NCBI GenBank assembly: GCA_964632795.1
Contig: CAZWEZ010000025.1
Span: 1-41,615 of the forward strand
Source: CAZWEZ01 sp964632795
GTDB taxonomy: Bacteria > Pseudomonadota > Alphaproteobacteria > Rhodospirillales > 2-02-FULL-58-16
Length of the DNA stretch: 41,615 bases
Reading direction: 5' to 3'
A model generated the notes under the pieces. It was not told the DNA's origin and ran no database searches. It saw only the letters and a list, made by a program, of their open reading frames with translations. Positions 31,634-39,961 of the stretch are shown in pieces. The translations under genes and the position numbers were made by a program. How positions within the stretch are numbered: the first letter of the stretch is position 1; every line of letters begins with the position of its first letter.

Positions 31634-32884
31634 ATGGGGCTCCATCCCAAGGTCATCGACCTGTCCCTGGAGCGCATCGAACGGCTGCTGGAGCGCCTGG
31701 GAAATCCCCAGGCGCGGCTGGCGCCGGTGGTCCACGTCGCGGGGACCAACGGCAAGGGCTCGGTGATCGCCTTCCTGAGGGCGATGCTGGAGGCCGCCGG
31801 CTACCGGACCCACGTCTACATCTCGCCCCACCTGGTGCGCTTCAACGAGCGCATCCGGCTGGCCGGCGAGCTGATCTCCGAAGACGCCCTGTCGGCGGTC
31901 CTCGAGGAGTGCGAGGAGGTCAACGCCGGCCATCCCATCACCTTCTTCGAGATCACCACGGCGGCCGCCATGGTTGCCTTCTCCCGCACCCCGGCCGACA
32001 TCGTGCTGCTGGAGACCGGCCTCGGCGGGCGGCTCGACGCCACCACCGTGATCGAGCGGCCGCTGCTCAGCGTGCTGACCCCGGTGTCGGTGGACCACCA
32101 GCAGTTCCTCGGCGACACCATCGAGGAGATCGCCGGCGAGAAGGCGGGCATCCTCAAGCCCGGCGTTGCCTGCGTGACCACCGCCCAGTCCCCCGGGGCG
32201 GCGCGGGTGATCGCCGCCCACGCCGAATACCTGGGCGTGGCGCTGTATCGCCAGGGGCGCGACTGGGCGGTCCGCGGAACCCGGGACGGCCTGCGCTTCG
32301 AAGCCTCGGGACGAATCCTGTCGTTGCCCCGCCCGGTGCTGGCCGGCACCCATCAGGTCCGCAACGCCGGCCAGGCGGCGGCGTGCTGCGGCCTGCTGAC
32401 CGGCTTCGAGGTGCCCGACGCCGCCCTCGCCCGCGGCCTGGAGACCGCCCGCTGGCCGGGCCGCCTGCACCGGCTGGTCAGCGGGCCGCTGGTCGACATG
32501 GTGCCCGGGGACTGGGAACTGTGGATCGACGGCGGCCACAACCCGGCCGCCGCCCGGACCCTGGCCGCCCAGGCCTGGCGGTGGCGGGGACGGCCCCTCT
32601 ACCTGGTCTTCGGGATGCTCAACAGCAAGGACCCGCATCTCTTCCTGGGGGCGCTGTCGGGACGGGTGACGGGGCTCCGGGCGGTGGCCATCCCCGGCGA
32701 GGCGAACAGCATCGGCGCCGAAGAGTTGGCCGCCGCCGCCACGGCTGCCGGCATCGCCGCCGCGCCGGCCCCCGGCGTCGAAGAGGCCCTGGCAGCCATT
32801 ACCGCATCCGAATCCGGCCCGGCACGGGTGCTGATCTGCGGCTCGCTCTACCTCATCGGCACGGTGCTCGCCGACAACGTCTGA
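31634..32884 (+). CDS. folC: Folylpolyglutamate synthase / dihydrofolate synthase
   Basis: The protein has 416 residues from the ATG at 31634. The P-loop is HVAGTNGKGSV (residues 34-44). Further blocks are YISPHLVRFNERI, LLETGLGGRLDATTVI, TPVSVDHQQFLGDTIEEIAG and ELWIDGGHNP. The enzyme adds glutamate to folates, or to dihydropteroate. Relatives begin with a further eight or nine residues (SDIVLERLMGLHPK-like). Here these are coded just upstream with no ATG, GTG or TTG before the accD stop, so translation may start at the internal ATG or at a CTG (31604). The stop lies 6 bp before the P4 palindrome. Confidence 0.94.
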   Translation: MGLHPKVIDLSLERIERLLERLGNPQARLAPVVHVAGTNGKGSVIAFLRAMLEAAGYRTHVYISPHLVRFNERIRLAGELISEDALSAVLEECEEVNAGHPITFFEITTAAAMVAFSRTPADIVLLETGLGGRLDATTVIERPLLSVLTPVSVDHQQFLGDTIEEIAGEKAGILKPGVACVTTAQSPGAARVIAAHAEYLGVALYRQGRDWAVRGTRDGLRFEASGRILSLPRPVLAGTHQVRNAGQAAACCGLLTGFEVPDAALARGLETARWPGRLHRLVSGPLVDMVPGDWELWIDGGHNPAAARTLAAQAWRWRGRPLYLVFGMLNSKDPHLFLGALSGRVTGLRAVAIPGEANSIGAEELAAAATAAGIAAAPAPGVEEALAAITASESGPARVLICGSLYLIGTVLADNV

Positions 32885-32890
32885 TCGTCG

Positions 32891-32967
32891 GATTAATTGG
32901 TGACTGTATATAGTTTTTTGGGGCGGCTAACCCGCCCCAAAAAACTATATACAGTCACCAATTAATC
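32891..32967. repeat. Family P palindrome P4 between convergent folC and histidine phosphatase genes
   Basis: The arms 32891-32926 and 32932-32967 are perfect 36-bp reverse complements with a 5-nt loop CTAAC. The arm starts GATTAATTGGTGACTGTATA and then has TAGTTTTTTGGGGCGG. Both neighbouring genes end toward it, so it can act as a bidirectional terminator with a G-rich stem and T-run on each strand. Confidence 0.88.
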
Positions 32968-32973
32968 AGACGC

Positions 32974-33525
32974 TCAGAGCTCGATGGCGTGGACCTCGCA
33001 GTTGTCGAGCGAGCGGCCGCACAGGTGGTAGAAGAAGCAGGAGTGGCCGATCACCGCGACCGGGTTCTCGGGGCGCCCCGCCAGCCACTCGGAAAAGGCG
33101 GCGACCCGGTCCAGCATCTGTTCGAAGGTCTCGACCGGGACGCCGGTGGCGCCCTCGGTTCCGACCCGCCACCACGGGTCGTCGAGGTGGGCGAAGGACA
33201 GCGCGGGGAATTCGGCCGCCAGTTCCTCCGGGGAACGTCCGATATCGCAGCTCTCCTCCTGGTATTCGCGGTGCAGCGCCTCGACGACGATCGGCACCGC
33301 TTGCCCGGAGAACAGGCCGAGGCAGGTCTCGATGGCCCGGGTCAACGGCGAGGTGACGACGAGCCGGTAGGGAACCGAAGCGATGGCAGGGCGCGCCGCC
33401 GCCACCTGGCGGTGGCCGAGAGGGGTCAGCCGGGCGTCGCGGTGCATCGGGTCGACGCCGCTCTCGGCGATGGCGGCGTTGAAGGTCGACTGGCCGTGGC
33501 GGATCAGGTGCGCGGTCTTGGCCAT
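32974..33525 (-). CDS. Histidine phosphatase superfamily protein (phosphoglycerate mutase-like)
   Basis: The protein has 183 residues from the ATG at 33525. The RHG motif is LIRHGQSTFN (R9, H10, G11), with VVTSPLTRAIET, the acid region REYQEESCDIG and the second His in VIGHSCFFYHL. Members dephosphorylate small metabolites or phosphoproteins through a phosphohistidine. No substrate is assigned. Its start is preceded by TATAAAGGGCGTC, part of a family Q-like TATACC remnant. It is convergent with folC. Confidence 0.85.
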   Translation of the reverse strand: MAKTAHLIRHGQSTFNAAIAESGVDPMHRDARLTPLGHRQVAAARPAIASVPYRLVVTSPLTRAIETCLGLFSGQAVPIVVEALHREYQEESCDIGRSPEELAAEFPALSFAHLDDPWWRVGTEGATGVPVETFEQMLDRVAAFSEWLAGRPENPVAVIGHSCFFYHLCGRSLDNCEVHAIEL

Positions 33526-33745
33526 GACGCCCTTTATACCAATATCTAGTGTCCTGGTTCCTAAGTTCGTGGCATTTAGGACGACCATGCAGGTCCCTCG
33601 ACTAGGAGCGCGGTCCGCCGTGATGGCGGACCATCGCAAGGGCCGCGCGGCTCGACCACCGACGTCCGGGCTTGACCCGACCCCGGCCTTGCCGCCTATC
33701 CTTCATCCTCCGTCGATAAAACTCGATCCCAAGGGGCGAACTGCG
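33526..33745. other. Intergenic region between histidine phosphatase and PPK2
   Basis: It holds a TTTATACCAA remnant resembling a family Q end (33533-33542), two CTAG sites (33546 and 33602) around a 60-bp stretch, a perfect 8-bp hairpin GGTCCGCC/GGCGGACC (33612-33632), and a possible promoter for PPK2 (TTGACC at 33672, CTATCC at 33696, 18-nt spacing). The promoter call is weak. Confidence 0.35.
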
Positions 33746-34618
33746 ATGACCGAAAACAGAGCGCTACGGGGAAAGGCGCGAAAGCCGCCGCTCAAGCCGG
33801 ATTTCCGCGACGGTCCCTATCCCTACAAGCAGAAAATGCGGCGCAAGGAGTACGACCGGCGCAAGGAGGAGCTGCAGATCGAGCTCCTCAAGGTCCAACG
33901 CTGGGTCAAGGACTCCGGCGAGAAGATCGTGATGCTGTTCGAGGGCCGCGACGCCGCCGGCAAGGGCGGCACCATCAAGCGCTTCATGGATCACCTCAAT
34001 CCCCGTGGCGCCCGGGTGGTGGCGCTGGACAAGCCGACCGAGACCGAGCGCGGCCAGTGGTACTTCCAGCGCTACATCCGCCACCTGCCGACGGCCGGCG
34101 AGATCGTCTTGTTCGACCGCTCGTGGTACAACCGGGCCGGCGTCGAGCGGGTGATGGAGTTCTGCACCAACAGCCAATACCGCGAGTTCCTCCATCAGGT
34201 GCCCGATTTCGAGCGGATGCTGGTCGAGGACGACAATCGGCTGTTCAAGTACTGGTTCTCGGTCAGCCGCCAGGAGCAGTTGCGCCGCTTCGACTCCCGG
34301 CGCACCGATCCCCTCAAGCAGTGGAAGCTGAGCCCCGTCGACCTCAAGTCGCTGAACAAATGGGACGACTACACCAAGGCCAAGGAGGCGATGTTCTACA
34401 ACACCGACACCGAGATCGCCCCGTGGACGGTGATCCGCTCCGACGACAAGAAGCGGGCGCGCATCAACTGCATGCGCCACTTCCTCTACAATCTTCCCTA
34501 TCCCGACAAGAACTCCAAGATGGTGACCGCACCCAATCCGCTGATCGTCGGCGCCGCCGCCAACATCTACGACCGCAACGACCACGACCACCCCGGCGGC
34601 CTCGCCGCCGCCGGCTGA
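33746..34618 (+). CDS. ppk2: Polyphosphate kinase 2
   Basis: The protein has 290 residues from an ATG preceded by AAGGGG. PPK2 transfers phosphate between polyphosphate and nucleotides. The Walker A is FEGRDAAGKGGTIKRF (residues 66-80), the Walker B with its Asp-Arg is EIVLFDRSWYNRAGVERVM, and QEQLRRFDSRRTDPLKQWKL belongs to the family lid and core. One-domain length fits PPK2 class I-type enzymes, but the class cannot be fixed from motifs alone. It faces the convergent membrane protein gene 19 bp away. Confidence 0.93.
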   Translation: MTENRALRGKARKPPLKPDFRDGPYPYKQKMRRKEYDRRKEELQIELLKVQRWVKDSGEKIVMLFEGRDAAGKGGTIKRFMDHLNPRGARVVALDKPTETERGQWYFQRYIRHLPTAGEIVLFDRSWYNRAGVERVMEFCTNSQYREFLHQVPDFERMLVEDDNRLFKYWFSVSRQEQLRRFDSRRTDPLKQWKLSPVDLKSLNKWDDYTKAKEAMFYNTDTEIAPWTVIRSDDKKRARINCMRHFLYNLPYPDKNSKMVTAPNPLIVGAAANIYDRNDHDHPGGLAAAG

Positions 34619-34637
34619 GAGACGGCTGACCGTCAGG

Positions 34638-35372
34638 CTATCCGGGCGGGAACTTGGCGGCCAGGCACTTGATCACCTCGATGCGGGTCTTGATCTTGCC
34701 GATGTAGTCCTTGAGGTCGTCGTCGCGGATCGAGATTCCCTCCTTGCGGATCAACGCGCTGCTGCCCTGGCGGTGGAGGTCCTCGAGGACGGCCTTCTGG
34801 TTTTCCCATTTCTCGATGTAGGGCGCCCAGTCCCCGCCGTGCTCGAGCTTGATGTAGCCGATCAGCGACTGGTGGGTGGCGGCCTCCCACCACCTGACTT
34901 GGGGCAATTCGGGGCAGTCGATGTCGGAGGGCGCGGATGTCGCCGTCGTCGCCGGTACGGTGGCCGGCGAAGAACCGAACCTGGCCGCCCGCGCCGCCGC
35001 CTCGGCGGCCAGCTCGGCGGCCGATTTAGCGGCCTCGACGGCCTCCTGGACCTTCTTGATCGACTCCTTGGCGACCGCAGGAGTGGCGGCCTGCTCGCCG
35101 GTCGCCAGCATGGTCCACAGCCACATCGACTGGCCGCCGAAGCCGATCGCCAGGGCGAGGACGATCACCACCGTGGCCCCGACCACGTGGCGCCGGGACA
35201 GCTGGGAGGGCTCTTGATAGCGGTCGGGGCGGGCCGAGCCGCCGGCCCGGCGTTCGACCCGTGGGCCGCCGGCGCGGTGATCTCCATCGTCGCTGCCGGC
35301 GCGGCGATCGGCCGATGAAGCCCGGCGATCGGCCCCGGGGTTCCTGGAGTCGGGTTTCGATGTCTCGCTCAT
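34638..35372 (-). CDS. Single-pass membrane protein with coiled coil
   Basis: The protein has 244 residues from the ATG at 35372, with AAGGAG upstream. The N-terminal 60 residues are charged and Arg-rich (ADRRASSADRRAGSDDGD). One membrane helix (about 62-82, HVVGATVVIVLALAIGFGGQ) is followed by an Ala/Lys/Glu-rich coiled coil (about 98-130) and a C-terminal globular part (DCPELPQVRWWEAATHQSLI ... RIEVIKCLAAKFPPG). Two Cys near its ends could bond in the periplasm. The orientation is inferred from the positive N-terminus. The family is not recognised. It lies 48 bp after the dinB gene on the same strand, so it may share a transcript. Confidence 0.7.
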   Translation of the reverse strand: MSETSKPDSRNPGADRRASSADRRAGSDDGDHRAGGPRVERRAGGSARPDRYQEPSQLSRRHVVGATVVIVLALAIGFGGQSMWLWTMLATGEQAATPAVAKESIKKVQEAVEAAKSAAELAAEAAARAARFGSSPATVPATTATSAPSDIDCPELPQVRWWEAATHQSLIGYIKLEHGGDWAPYIEKWENQKAVLEDLHRQGSSALIRKEGISIRDDDLKDYIGKIKTRIEVIKCLAAKFPPG

Positions 35373-35420
35373 CGTTTCATCGCTCCTTAGCGTATTACCA
35401 CGGCGAAAATGAGAAGGCAA

Positions 35421-36686
35421 TCAACGCCGACACCAGCCGCGGCCCTTGACCACGGCCGTGTTGCCGAACCTGGCGCGCACCGAATCCATGGCCTGTTCGA
35501 TCCGCGCCAGGCGTTCCCGGTCGCCGTCGAAGAGGTCGGCCGGATCGGCGTCGGCGGCGTCGCCCAGCTCGTCGGCGGCGATCCCGATCAGCCGGAAGCG
35601 CCGTCCGTCGGCCTCCCTCTCCAGCAGCTCCAGCGCGCTCCGGTAGAGGACCTTGGCGAGCCGGGTCGAACCATCGATCCGCCGCCGCCGGGTCGACAGG
35701 CGGAAGTCGGCGGTCTTCAACTTGAGGACCACGACGCCCCCGGCCAGGCCGGCCGCCTTGAGCCGCCCGGCCACCTTCTCGCTGAGCCGCCACAGGTGGC
35801 CCTTGAGGACCTCCACCTCGGCGACGTCCCGTTCCAGGGTGGTCTCGGCCGACACGCTCTTGGCCCGGGTTGCGGTCTCCACCGGGCGGTCGTCCCGGCC
35901 CCGGGCGAACAGGGCCAGACGGTGGCCGATGGCGCCGTAGCGGGCGACCAGCGCCGCCTCGTCGATGACCCGGAGCTGGCCGATGGTGGCGATGCCGTCG
36001 CCCGCGAGGCGCCGGGCCAGGGCCTTGCCGACCCCCCACAGCAGGCCCACCGGGCGGTCCTCCAGGAAGCCGACCGCCTCGGCGCGGCCGATGACCGCGA
36101 AGCCGCGGGGCTTGTCCAGGTCCGAGGCCACCTTGGCCAGGAATTTGTTGTAGCTGAGCCCGACCGAGGCGGTGATGCCGACCTCGCTCTCGATGCGCCG
36201 GACCAGGCGGACCAGGGTCCTGGCCGGGCTTCCCGCGTTCACCGATTCGGTGCCCGACAGATCGAGGAAGGCCTCGTCCACCGACAGCGGCTCGACCAGC
36301 GGCGTGGTCGCCTCCATCATCGCCCGCACCCGGCGGCCGACGGCCCGGTATTTCTCGATGTCGGGGCGGATGACCACGGCGTCGGGACACCGCTTGCGGG
36401 CCTGGAACATGGGCATCGCGGAATGGATGCCGCGGATGCGGGCGATGTAGCAGCAGGCGGCGACCACGCCGCGCTTGCCGCCGCCGACGATGACCGGCTT
36501 GTCGATCAGTTCCGGGTTGTCGCGCTTCTCGACCGCCGCGTAGAAGGCGTCGCAGTCGAGGTGGCCGATGGCCAGCCGCTCCAGCTCGTGGTGGGCGATG
36601 AGGCGCGGCGAGCCGCAGAGCGGACACCGCCCGTCCTCTGGCGGGGGCTCCAGCGGTTCGGCGCAGTCCCGGCACAACGCCGCCAT
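35421..36686 (-). CDS. dinB: DNA polymerase IV with N-terminal zinc ribbon
   Basis: The 421-residue Y-family polymerase performs error-prone lesion bypass. After a short N-terminal zinc ribbon (CRDC and CPLC, Cys5, 8, 21, 24) come IGHLDCDAFYAAVEKRD (catalytic Asp), VAACCYIARIRGIHSAM, SVDEAFLDLSG (catalytic Asp and Glu) and SVGLSYNKFLAKVASDLDKP, with the little-finger domain to the end. The zinc ribbon extension is found in many alphaproteobacterial DinB proteins. No LexA box was recognised upstream. The end of the coding sequence (VKGRGWCRR) lacks a clear beta-clamp motif, which is often QxxLxF. Confidence 0.92.
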   Translation of the reverse strand: MAALCRDCAEPLEPPPEDGRCPLCGSPRLIAHHELERLAIGHLDCDAFYAAVEKRDNPELIDKPVIVGGGKRGVVAACCYIARIRGIHSAMPMFQARKRCPDAVVIRPDIEKYRAVGRRVRAMMEATTPLVEPLSVDEAFLDLSGTESVNAGSPARTLVRLVRRIESEVGITASVGLSYNKFLAKVASDLDKPRGFAVIGRAEAVGFLEDRPVGLLWGVGKALARRLAGDGIATIGQLRVIDEAALVARYGAIGHRLALFARGRDDRPVETATRAKSVSAETTLERDVAEVEVLKGHLWRLSEKVAGRLKAAGLAGGVVVLKLKTADFRLSTRRRRIDGSTRLAKVLYRSALELLEREADGRRFRLIGIAADELGDAADADPADLFDGDRERLARIEQAMDSVRARFGNTAVVKGRGWCRR

Positions 36687-36827
36687 CAGGCCGGGGCTCC
36701 GGGCGCCCCGGCGGCGGCGGCGCGGGCGTGGGAAGGTGGGGGCTTGAGCGCCGACATGGGGGGAGTGTAATCCCTTTTTCCGCTCCCGCGAACGCCCCGC
36801 CGCCGGCGCCCGGCCGGCTCTTTCGTC

Positions 36828-36994
36828 CTAGTGGTCTAAGTCTAACATATGGTACCCATACGACGGCTCTCCGAGTTCACCGGCGGCGTTGCGAGGCGCT
36901 TGTGATGGGCCGCCATCACGGCGCGCCACGCGCCTGGCCGGGTGAACTCGGAGAGCCGTCGTATGGGTACCATATGTTAGACTTAGACCACTAG
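36828..36994. repeat. CTAG-bounded palindrome P5 (54-bp arms) between dinB and htpG
   Basis: The arms 36828-36881 and 36941-36994 are perfect 54-bp reverse complements beginning CTAGTGGTCTAAGTCTAACA. The 59-nt centre holds its own stem (GTGATGG/CCATCAC). The right CTAG contains the TAG stop codon of htpG read on the minus strand. A single arm of the same kind is at 38997-39029. Confidence 0.88.
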
Positions 36995-38868
36995 CCGAGG
37001 CCCTTTTCCATCACCGAGGCCAGGCGGCGGCTGAAGGCGGCGATGTCGGCGACCGGTTCGCCTTCGGCGATCCGCGCCTGATCCAACAGCAGATGGGCGG
37101 CGTCATCGAGCGCCGGATCCTTGCCCCCGCCGTCGCGGGCCCGTTGGGCCAGGCGGCGGACCAGCGGGTGACCCGGGTTGAGCTCGAGGATGCGCGGGGT
37201 CGCCGCCTGGTCGGCGAACTGGCGGTGCTGGCGCAACAGGCGCTCCATGTGGATGTCCATGTCGTCTTCCCCGGCGACCAGGCACACCGGGCTGTCGGTC
37301 AGCCGTTCCGACGCGCGCACATCCTTGACCGCGTCGCCCAGCGCCACCTTGAAGGCGGCGATCAGCGGATCGATGCCGTCGGCCTCGTCCTCGTCCTTCC
37401 CGGCGTCCTCGTCGTCCTTGTCCTTGGCGGCGATCTTGGAGAGGTCGGCGCCGCCCCGGGTGGCCGACTTGAAGGGCTTGTCGGCGAAGGTGCCGACGGC
37501 GGGGATCCAGAACTCGTCGATCGGATCGCCGAGCAGCAGGACCTCGACCCCGCGCGCCTTGAAGCCCTCCAGTTGCGGGCTCCGGGTAATGGCCTCGGAG
37601 TCCTCGCCGGTGATGTAGTAGATGGCGTCCTGGCCCTCGACCATGCGCCCGACGTAGTCCGCGAGGGAAACCAGGCCGTCGCCGGCGGTCGAGCGGAAAC
37701 GGCTGATGGCGAGGATGCGCTCGCGGTTGGCGAAGTCCTCGTAGATGCCTTCCTTGAGCACGGCCCCGAAGTTGTTCCAGAAGACGGCGTAATCGTCGGG
37801 CTTCTTGTCGGCCTTCTTCTTGAGCTCGCCCAGCACCTTCTTGACCAGCCCGGTGCGGATCTTGGCCAGCTTGGGGTCGTGCTGGAGCATCTCGCGGCTG
37901 ATGTTGAGCGACAGGTCCTCGGAATCGACGATGCCGCGCAGGAACCGCAGGTAGGACGGCAGCAGCCCCTCGCAGTCGTCGGTGATGAACACCCGCTTGA
38001 CGTAGAGCTTGACGCTGGGCTTGCGCTCGGGCTGGAACAAATCGAGCGGCGGCGTCGAGGGGACGAACAGCAGGTTGGTGTAGGCCAGCACCCCCTCGAT
38101 GCGGTTGTGCAGGGTCATCCAGGGGTCGTCGAAGGCGTGGCCGACGTGGTGGTAGAACTCCTTGTACTGGTCCTCGGTGATCTCTTTTTTGGGCCGGGTC
38201 CACAGCGCCGAGGCGGTGTTGAGAACCTCCTCCTTGTCGCCGTCCTTGAGCACGATGGGAATCGGGATGTGGTCCGAATAGGACTTGACGATGCGACCGA
38301 TCCGCGTCGCCTCCAGGAACTCCTTCTCCTTCTTGTCGAGGTACACGGTGACGGTGGTGCCCCGTTCCTGGCGCTCGGCCTCCTCGATGGTGAATTCCCC
38401 ACGGCCGTCGGAAACCCACAGCCAGGCCGCCTCCTCGCCGGCCTTGCGGGTCAATACCTCGACCCGCTCGGCGACCATGAAGGCCGAGTAGAAGCCGACC
38501 CCGAACTGGCCGATCAGGGCCATGTCCTTGCTTTCGTCGCCGCTCAGCTGCTCGAGGAAGGCCTGGGTCCCGGAGCGGGCGATGGTGCCCAGCGTCTCGA
38601 CCAGCTCGTCCCGCCCGATGCCGATGCCGTTGTCGGAGACCGACAGGGCGCGCGCCTTCTTGTCGGCGTCGAGCTCGATCCTGAAGACGCCCTCGCCGGC
38701 GCCGAGCTCGGGATCGGTGAGGGCCGCGTAACGCAGCCGGTCGCAGGCGTCGGAGGCGTTGGAAATCAGCTCGCGGAGGAAGATTTCCTTGTGGCTGTAG
38801 AGCGAGCGGGCGACGATCTCGAGAATTTTGCCGACTTCCGCCTGGAAGGTGAATTTTTCGCTGGCCAT
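36991..38868 (-). CDS. htpG: Molecular chaperone HtpG (Hsp90)
   Basis: The 625-residue ATP-dependent chaperone has the full N-terminal GHKL ATPase: EIFLRELISNASDACDRLRY, SVSDNGIGIGRDEL, GTIARSGTQAF and GQFGVGFYSAFMVA, with GTTVTVYL. The middle domain includes VKLYVKRVFITDDCEGLLP and LNISREMLQHD, and the C-terminal dimer domain ends in VMEKGLG. An acidic stretch (KDKDDEDAGKDEDEADG) links middle and C-terminal domains. The TAG stop codon lies in the CTAG end of the P5 palindrome. A heat-shock-like promoter is proposed at 38914-38942. Confidence 0.97.
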   Translation of the reverse strand: MASEKFTFQAEVGKILEIVARSLYSHKEIFLRELISNASDACDRLRYAALTDPELGAGEGVFRIELDADKKARALSVSDNGIGIGRDELVETLGTIARSGTQAFLEQLSGDESKDMALIGQFGVGFYSAFMVAERVEVLTRKAGEEAAWLWVSDGRGEFTIEEAERQERGTTVTVYLDKKEKEFLEATRIGRIVKSYSDHIPIPIVLKDGDKEEVLNTASALWTRPKKEITEDQYKEFYHHVGHAFDDPWMTLHNRIEGVLAYTNLLFVPSTPPLDLFQPERKPSVKLYVKRVFITDDCEGLLPSYLRFLRGIVDSEDLSLNISREMLQHDPKLAKIRTGLVKKVLGELKKKADKKPDDYAVFWNNFGAVLKEGIYEDFANRERILAISRFRSTAGDGLVSLADYVGRMVEGQDAIYYITGEDSEAITRSPQLEGFKARGVEVLLLGDPIDEFWIPAVGTFADKPFKSATRGGADLSKIAAKDKDDEDAGKDEDEADGIDPLIAAFKVALGDAVKDVRASERLTDSPVCLVAGEDDMDIHMERLLRQHRQFADQAATPRILELNPGHPLVRRLAQRARDGGGKDPALDDAAHLLLDQARIAEGEPVADIAAFSRRLASVMEKGLG

Positions 38869-38913
38869 GGCGTCCTCGTGGGCTCCCTTGGGGTGGACTG
38901 GATCATGCCCGGA

Positions 38914-38942
38914 GATATGTGTGAAACCACCGCCCGGCGCAA
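38914..38942 (-). promoter_or_regulatory. Possible htpG promoter
   Basis: On the minus strand TTGCGC and CATATC are separated by 17 nt, about 45 nt upstream of the htpG ATG. This fits sigma70 or an RpoH-like element (CTTG/CYTAT type, imperfect). Confidence 0.35.
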
Positions 38943-38996
38943 CCCCCTCGTTACGCCGCTCTTCCGAGCTTGACGCAAGCCTTTGAGCTTCGCAAG

Positions 38997-39029
38997 CTAG
39001 TGGATAGAATCTAACGTATGGTACCCATG
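38997..39029 (+). repeat. Single arm of the P5-type repeat carrying the pcm start codon
   Basis: CTAGTGG followed by a variable 6 nt, then TCTAACGTATGGTACCCAT, matches the left arm of P5 (TCTAACATATGGTACCCAT) with one change. No partner arm is nearby. Both possible pcm start codons (39018 and 39027) lie in it. Confidence 0.7.
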
Positions 39030-39710
39030 GACGAAACGCGCCTCGAGAAAGCCCACCGGCGGCTGCTCGACGAGATCCAGGACCAGGCCATGGAAACCCG
39101 GTCGTGGACCGGCCGGGCGCGGTTCTCGGAACCGGTCATGAAGGCCATGGCCGAGGTCCCCCGCCCGGAGTTCGTGCAGTCCGGCGATAATGACATCGCC
39201 TTCATCAACCGGCCGCTGGGGATCGGCCACGGGCAGACCATCTCCCAGCCCTACATGGTCGCCCTGATGACCGAGCTGTTGGACCTCGACAAGGCCAGCC
39301 GGGTGCTGGAGATCGGCGCCGGCTCGGGCTACCAGGCCGCGGTGCTGGGCACGGTGGCGGGCCGGGTGTTCACCATCGAGGCGGTCGAGCCGCTGGCCAC
39401 CGCCTCGGCCAGGCGCCTGGCGCGGCTCGGCTACGACAACGTCGAGGTGCGCTTCGGCGACGGCTATGCGGGGTGGCCCGAGAAGGCGCCGTTCGACGCC
39501 GTGATGGTCACCGCGGCGCCGCTCGAGGTCCCGCGTAAGCTGGTCGAGCAGATGAAGACGGGGGGCCGAATGGTGATCCCCATCGGCCCCGTGCACCAGA
39601 CCCAGATGCTGTACGTCGGGACCAAGGGCAAGGACGGCAAGCTCCACGCCAAGGCCGCCCTGCCGGTCGCCTTCGTGCCCATGATCCACGTCCGCGAGCG
39701 GGACAACTAG
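39018..39710 (+). CDS. pcm: Protein-L-isoaspartate O-methyltransferase
   Basis: The 230-residue enzyme repairs isoaspartyl residues using S-adenosylmethionine. Motifs are RPLGIGHGQTISQPYMVALM, the SAM-binding VLEIGAGSGYQAAVLG, VFTIEAVEPLA and FDAVMVTAAPLEVPR. The start is ATG at 39018 or the in-frame ATG at 39027; both lie in a repeat arm and neither has a Shine-Dalgarno sequence, so the repeat may have replaced the native leader. The TAG stop codon is part of the CTAG that opens the second composite element. It is divergent from htpG, another protein-quality gene. Confidence 0.95.
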   Translation: MVPMDETRLEKAHRRLLDEIQDQAMETRSWTGRARFSEPVMKAMAEVPRPEFVQSGDNDIAFINRPLGIGHGQTISQPYMVALMTELLDLDKASRVLEIGAGSGYQAAVLGTVAGRVFTIEAVEPLATASARRLARLGYDNVEVRFGDGYAGWPEKAPFDAVMVTAAPLEVPRKLVEQMKTGGRMVIPIGPVHQTQMLYVGTKGKDGKLHAKAALPVAFVPMIHVRERDN

Positions 39711-39912
39711 GGCGTATCGAGATATTGGTGACTGTATATAGTTTATTGGCGGCGGGTTAACCCGCCGCCAATAAACTATATACAGTCACCAATATCTCGA
39801 TACGCCCTGATTGCGGCGAATGCCGCAATCCGCCGCGCCAGCGGGCGTAAGCCTGCGTGGCGTTTGAACGCGGATTGATCGCCTGAGCGCGATCAATTCT
39901 GAAATGCTCTAG
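39707..39912. repeat. CTAG-bounded composite element, copy 2
   Basis: The 206-bp element is bounded by CTAG at both ends, with the same order as the copy at 885-1102: palindrome (39709-39808), then a tail that matches 990-1102 at 108 of 113 positions. Most differences fall in hairpin loops, although the last stem is weakened here (two mismatches). It lies between pcm and the helicase gene. Confidence 0.72.
39709..39808. repeat. Family P palindrome P2, perfect 100-bp palindrome
   Basis: The 100-bp sequence equals its own reverse complement throughout. The arm is AGGGCGTATCGAGATATTGG followed by TGACTGTATATAGTTTATTG and GCGGCGGG, with TTAA at the centre. It lies directly after the pcm stop and would be an intrinsic hairpin. 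Confidence 0.9.
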
Positions 39913-39961
39913 ACTCCCCGCCGGGCTTGCAATCGGGGCCCCGAGGGGCGATCCTCTGGCC

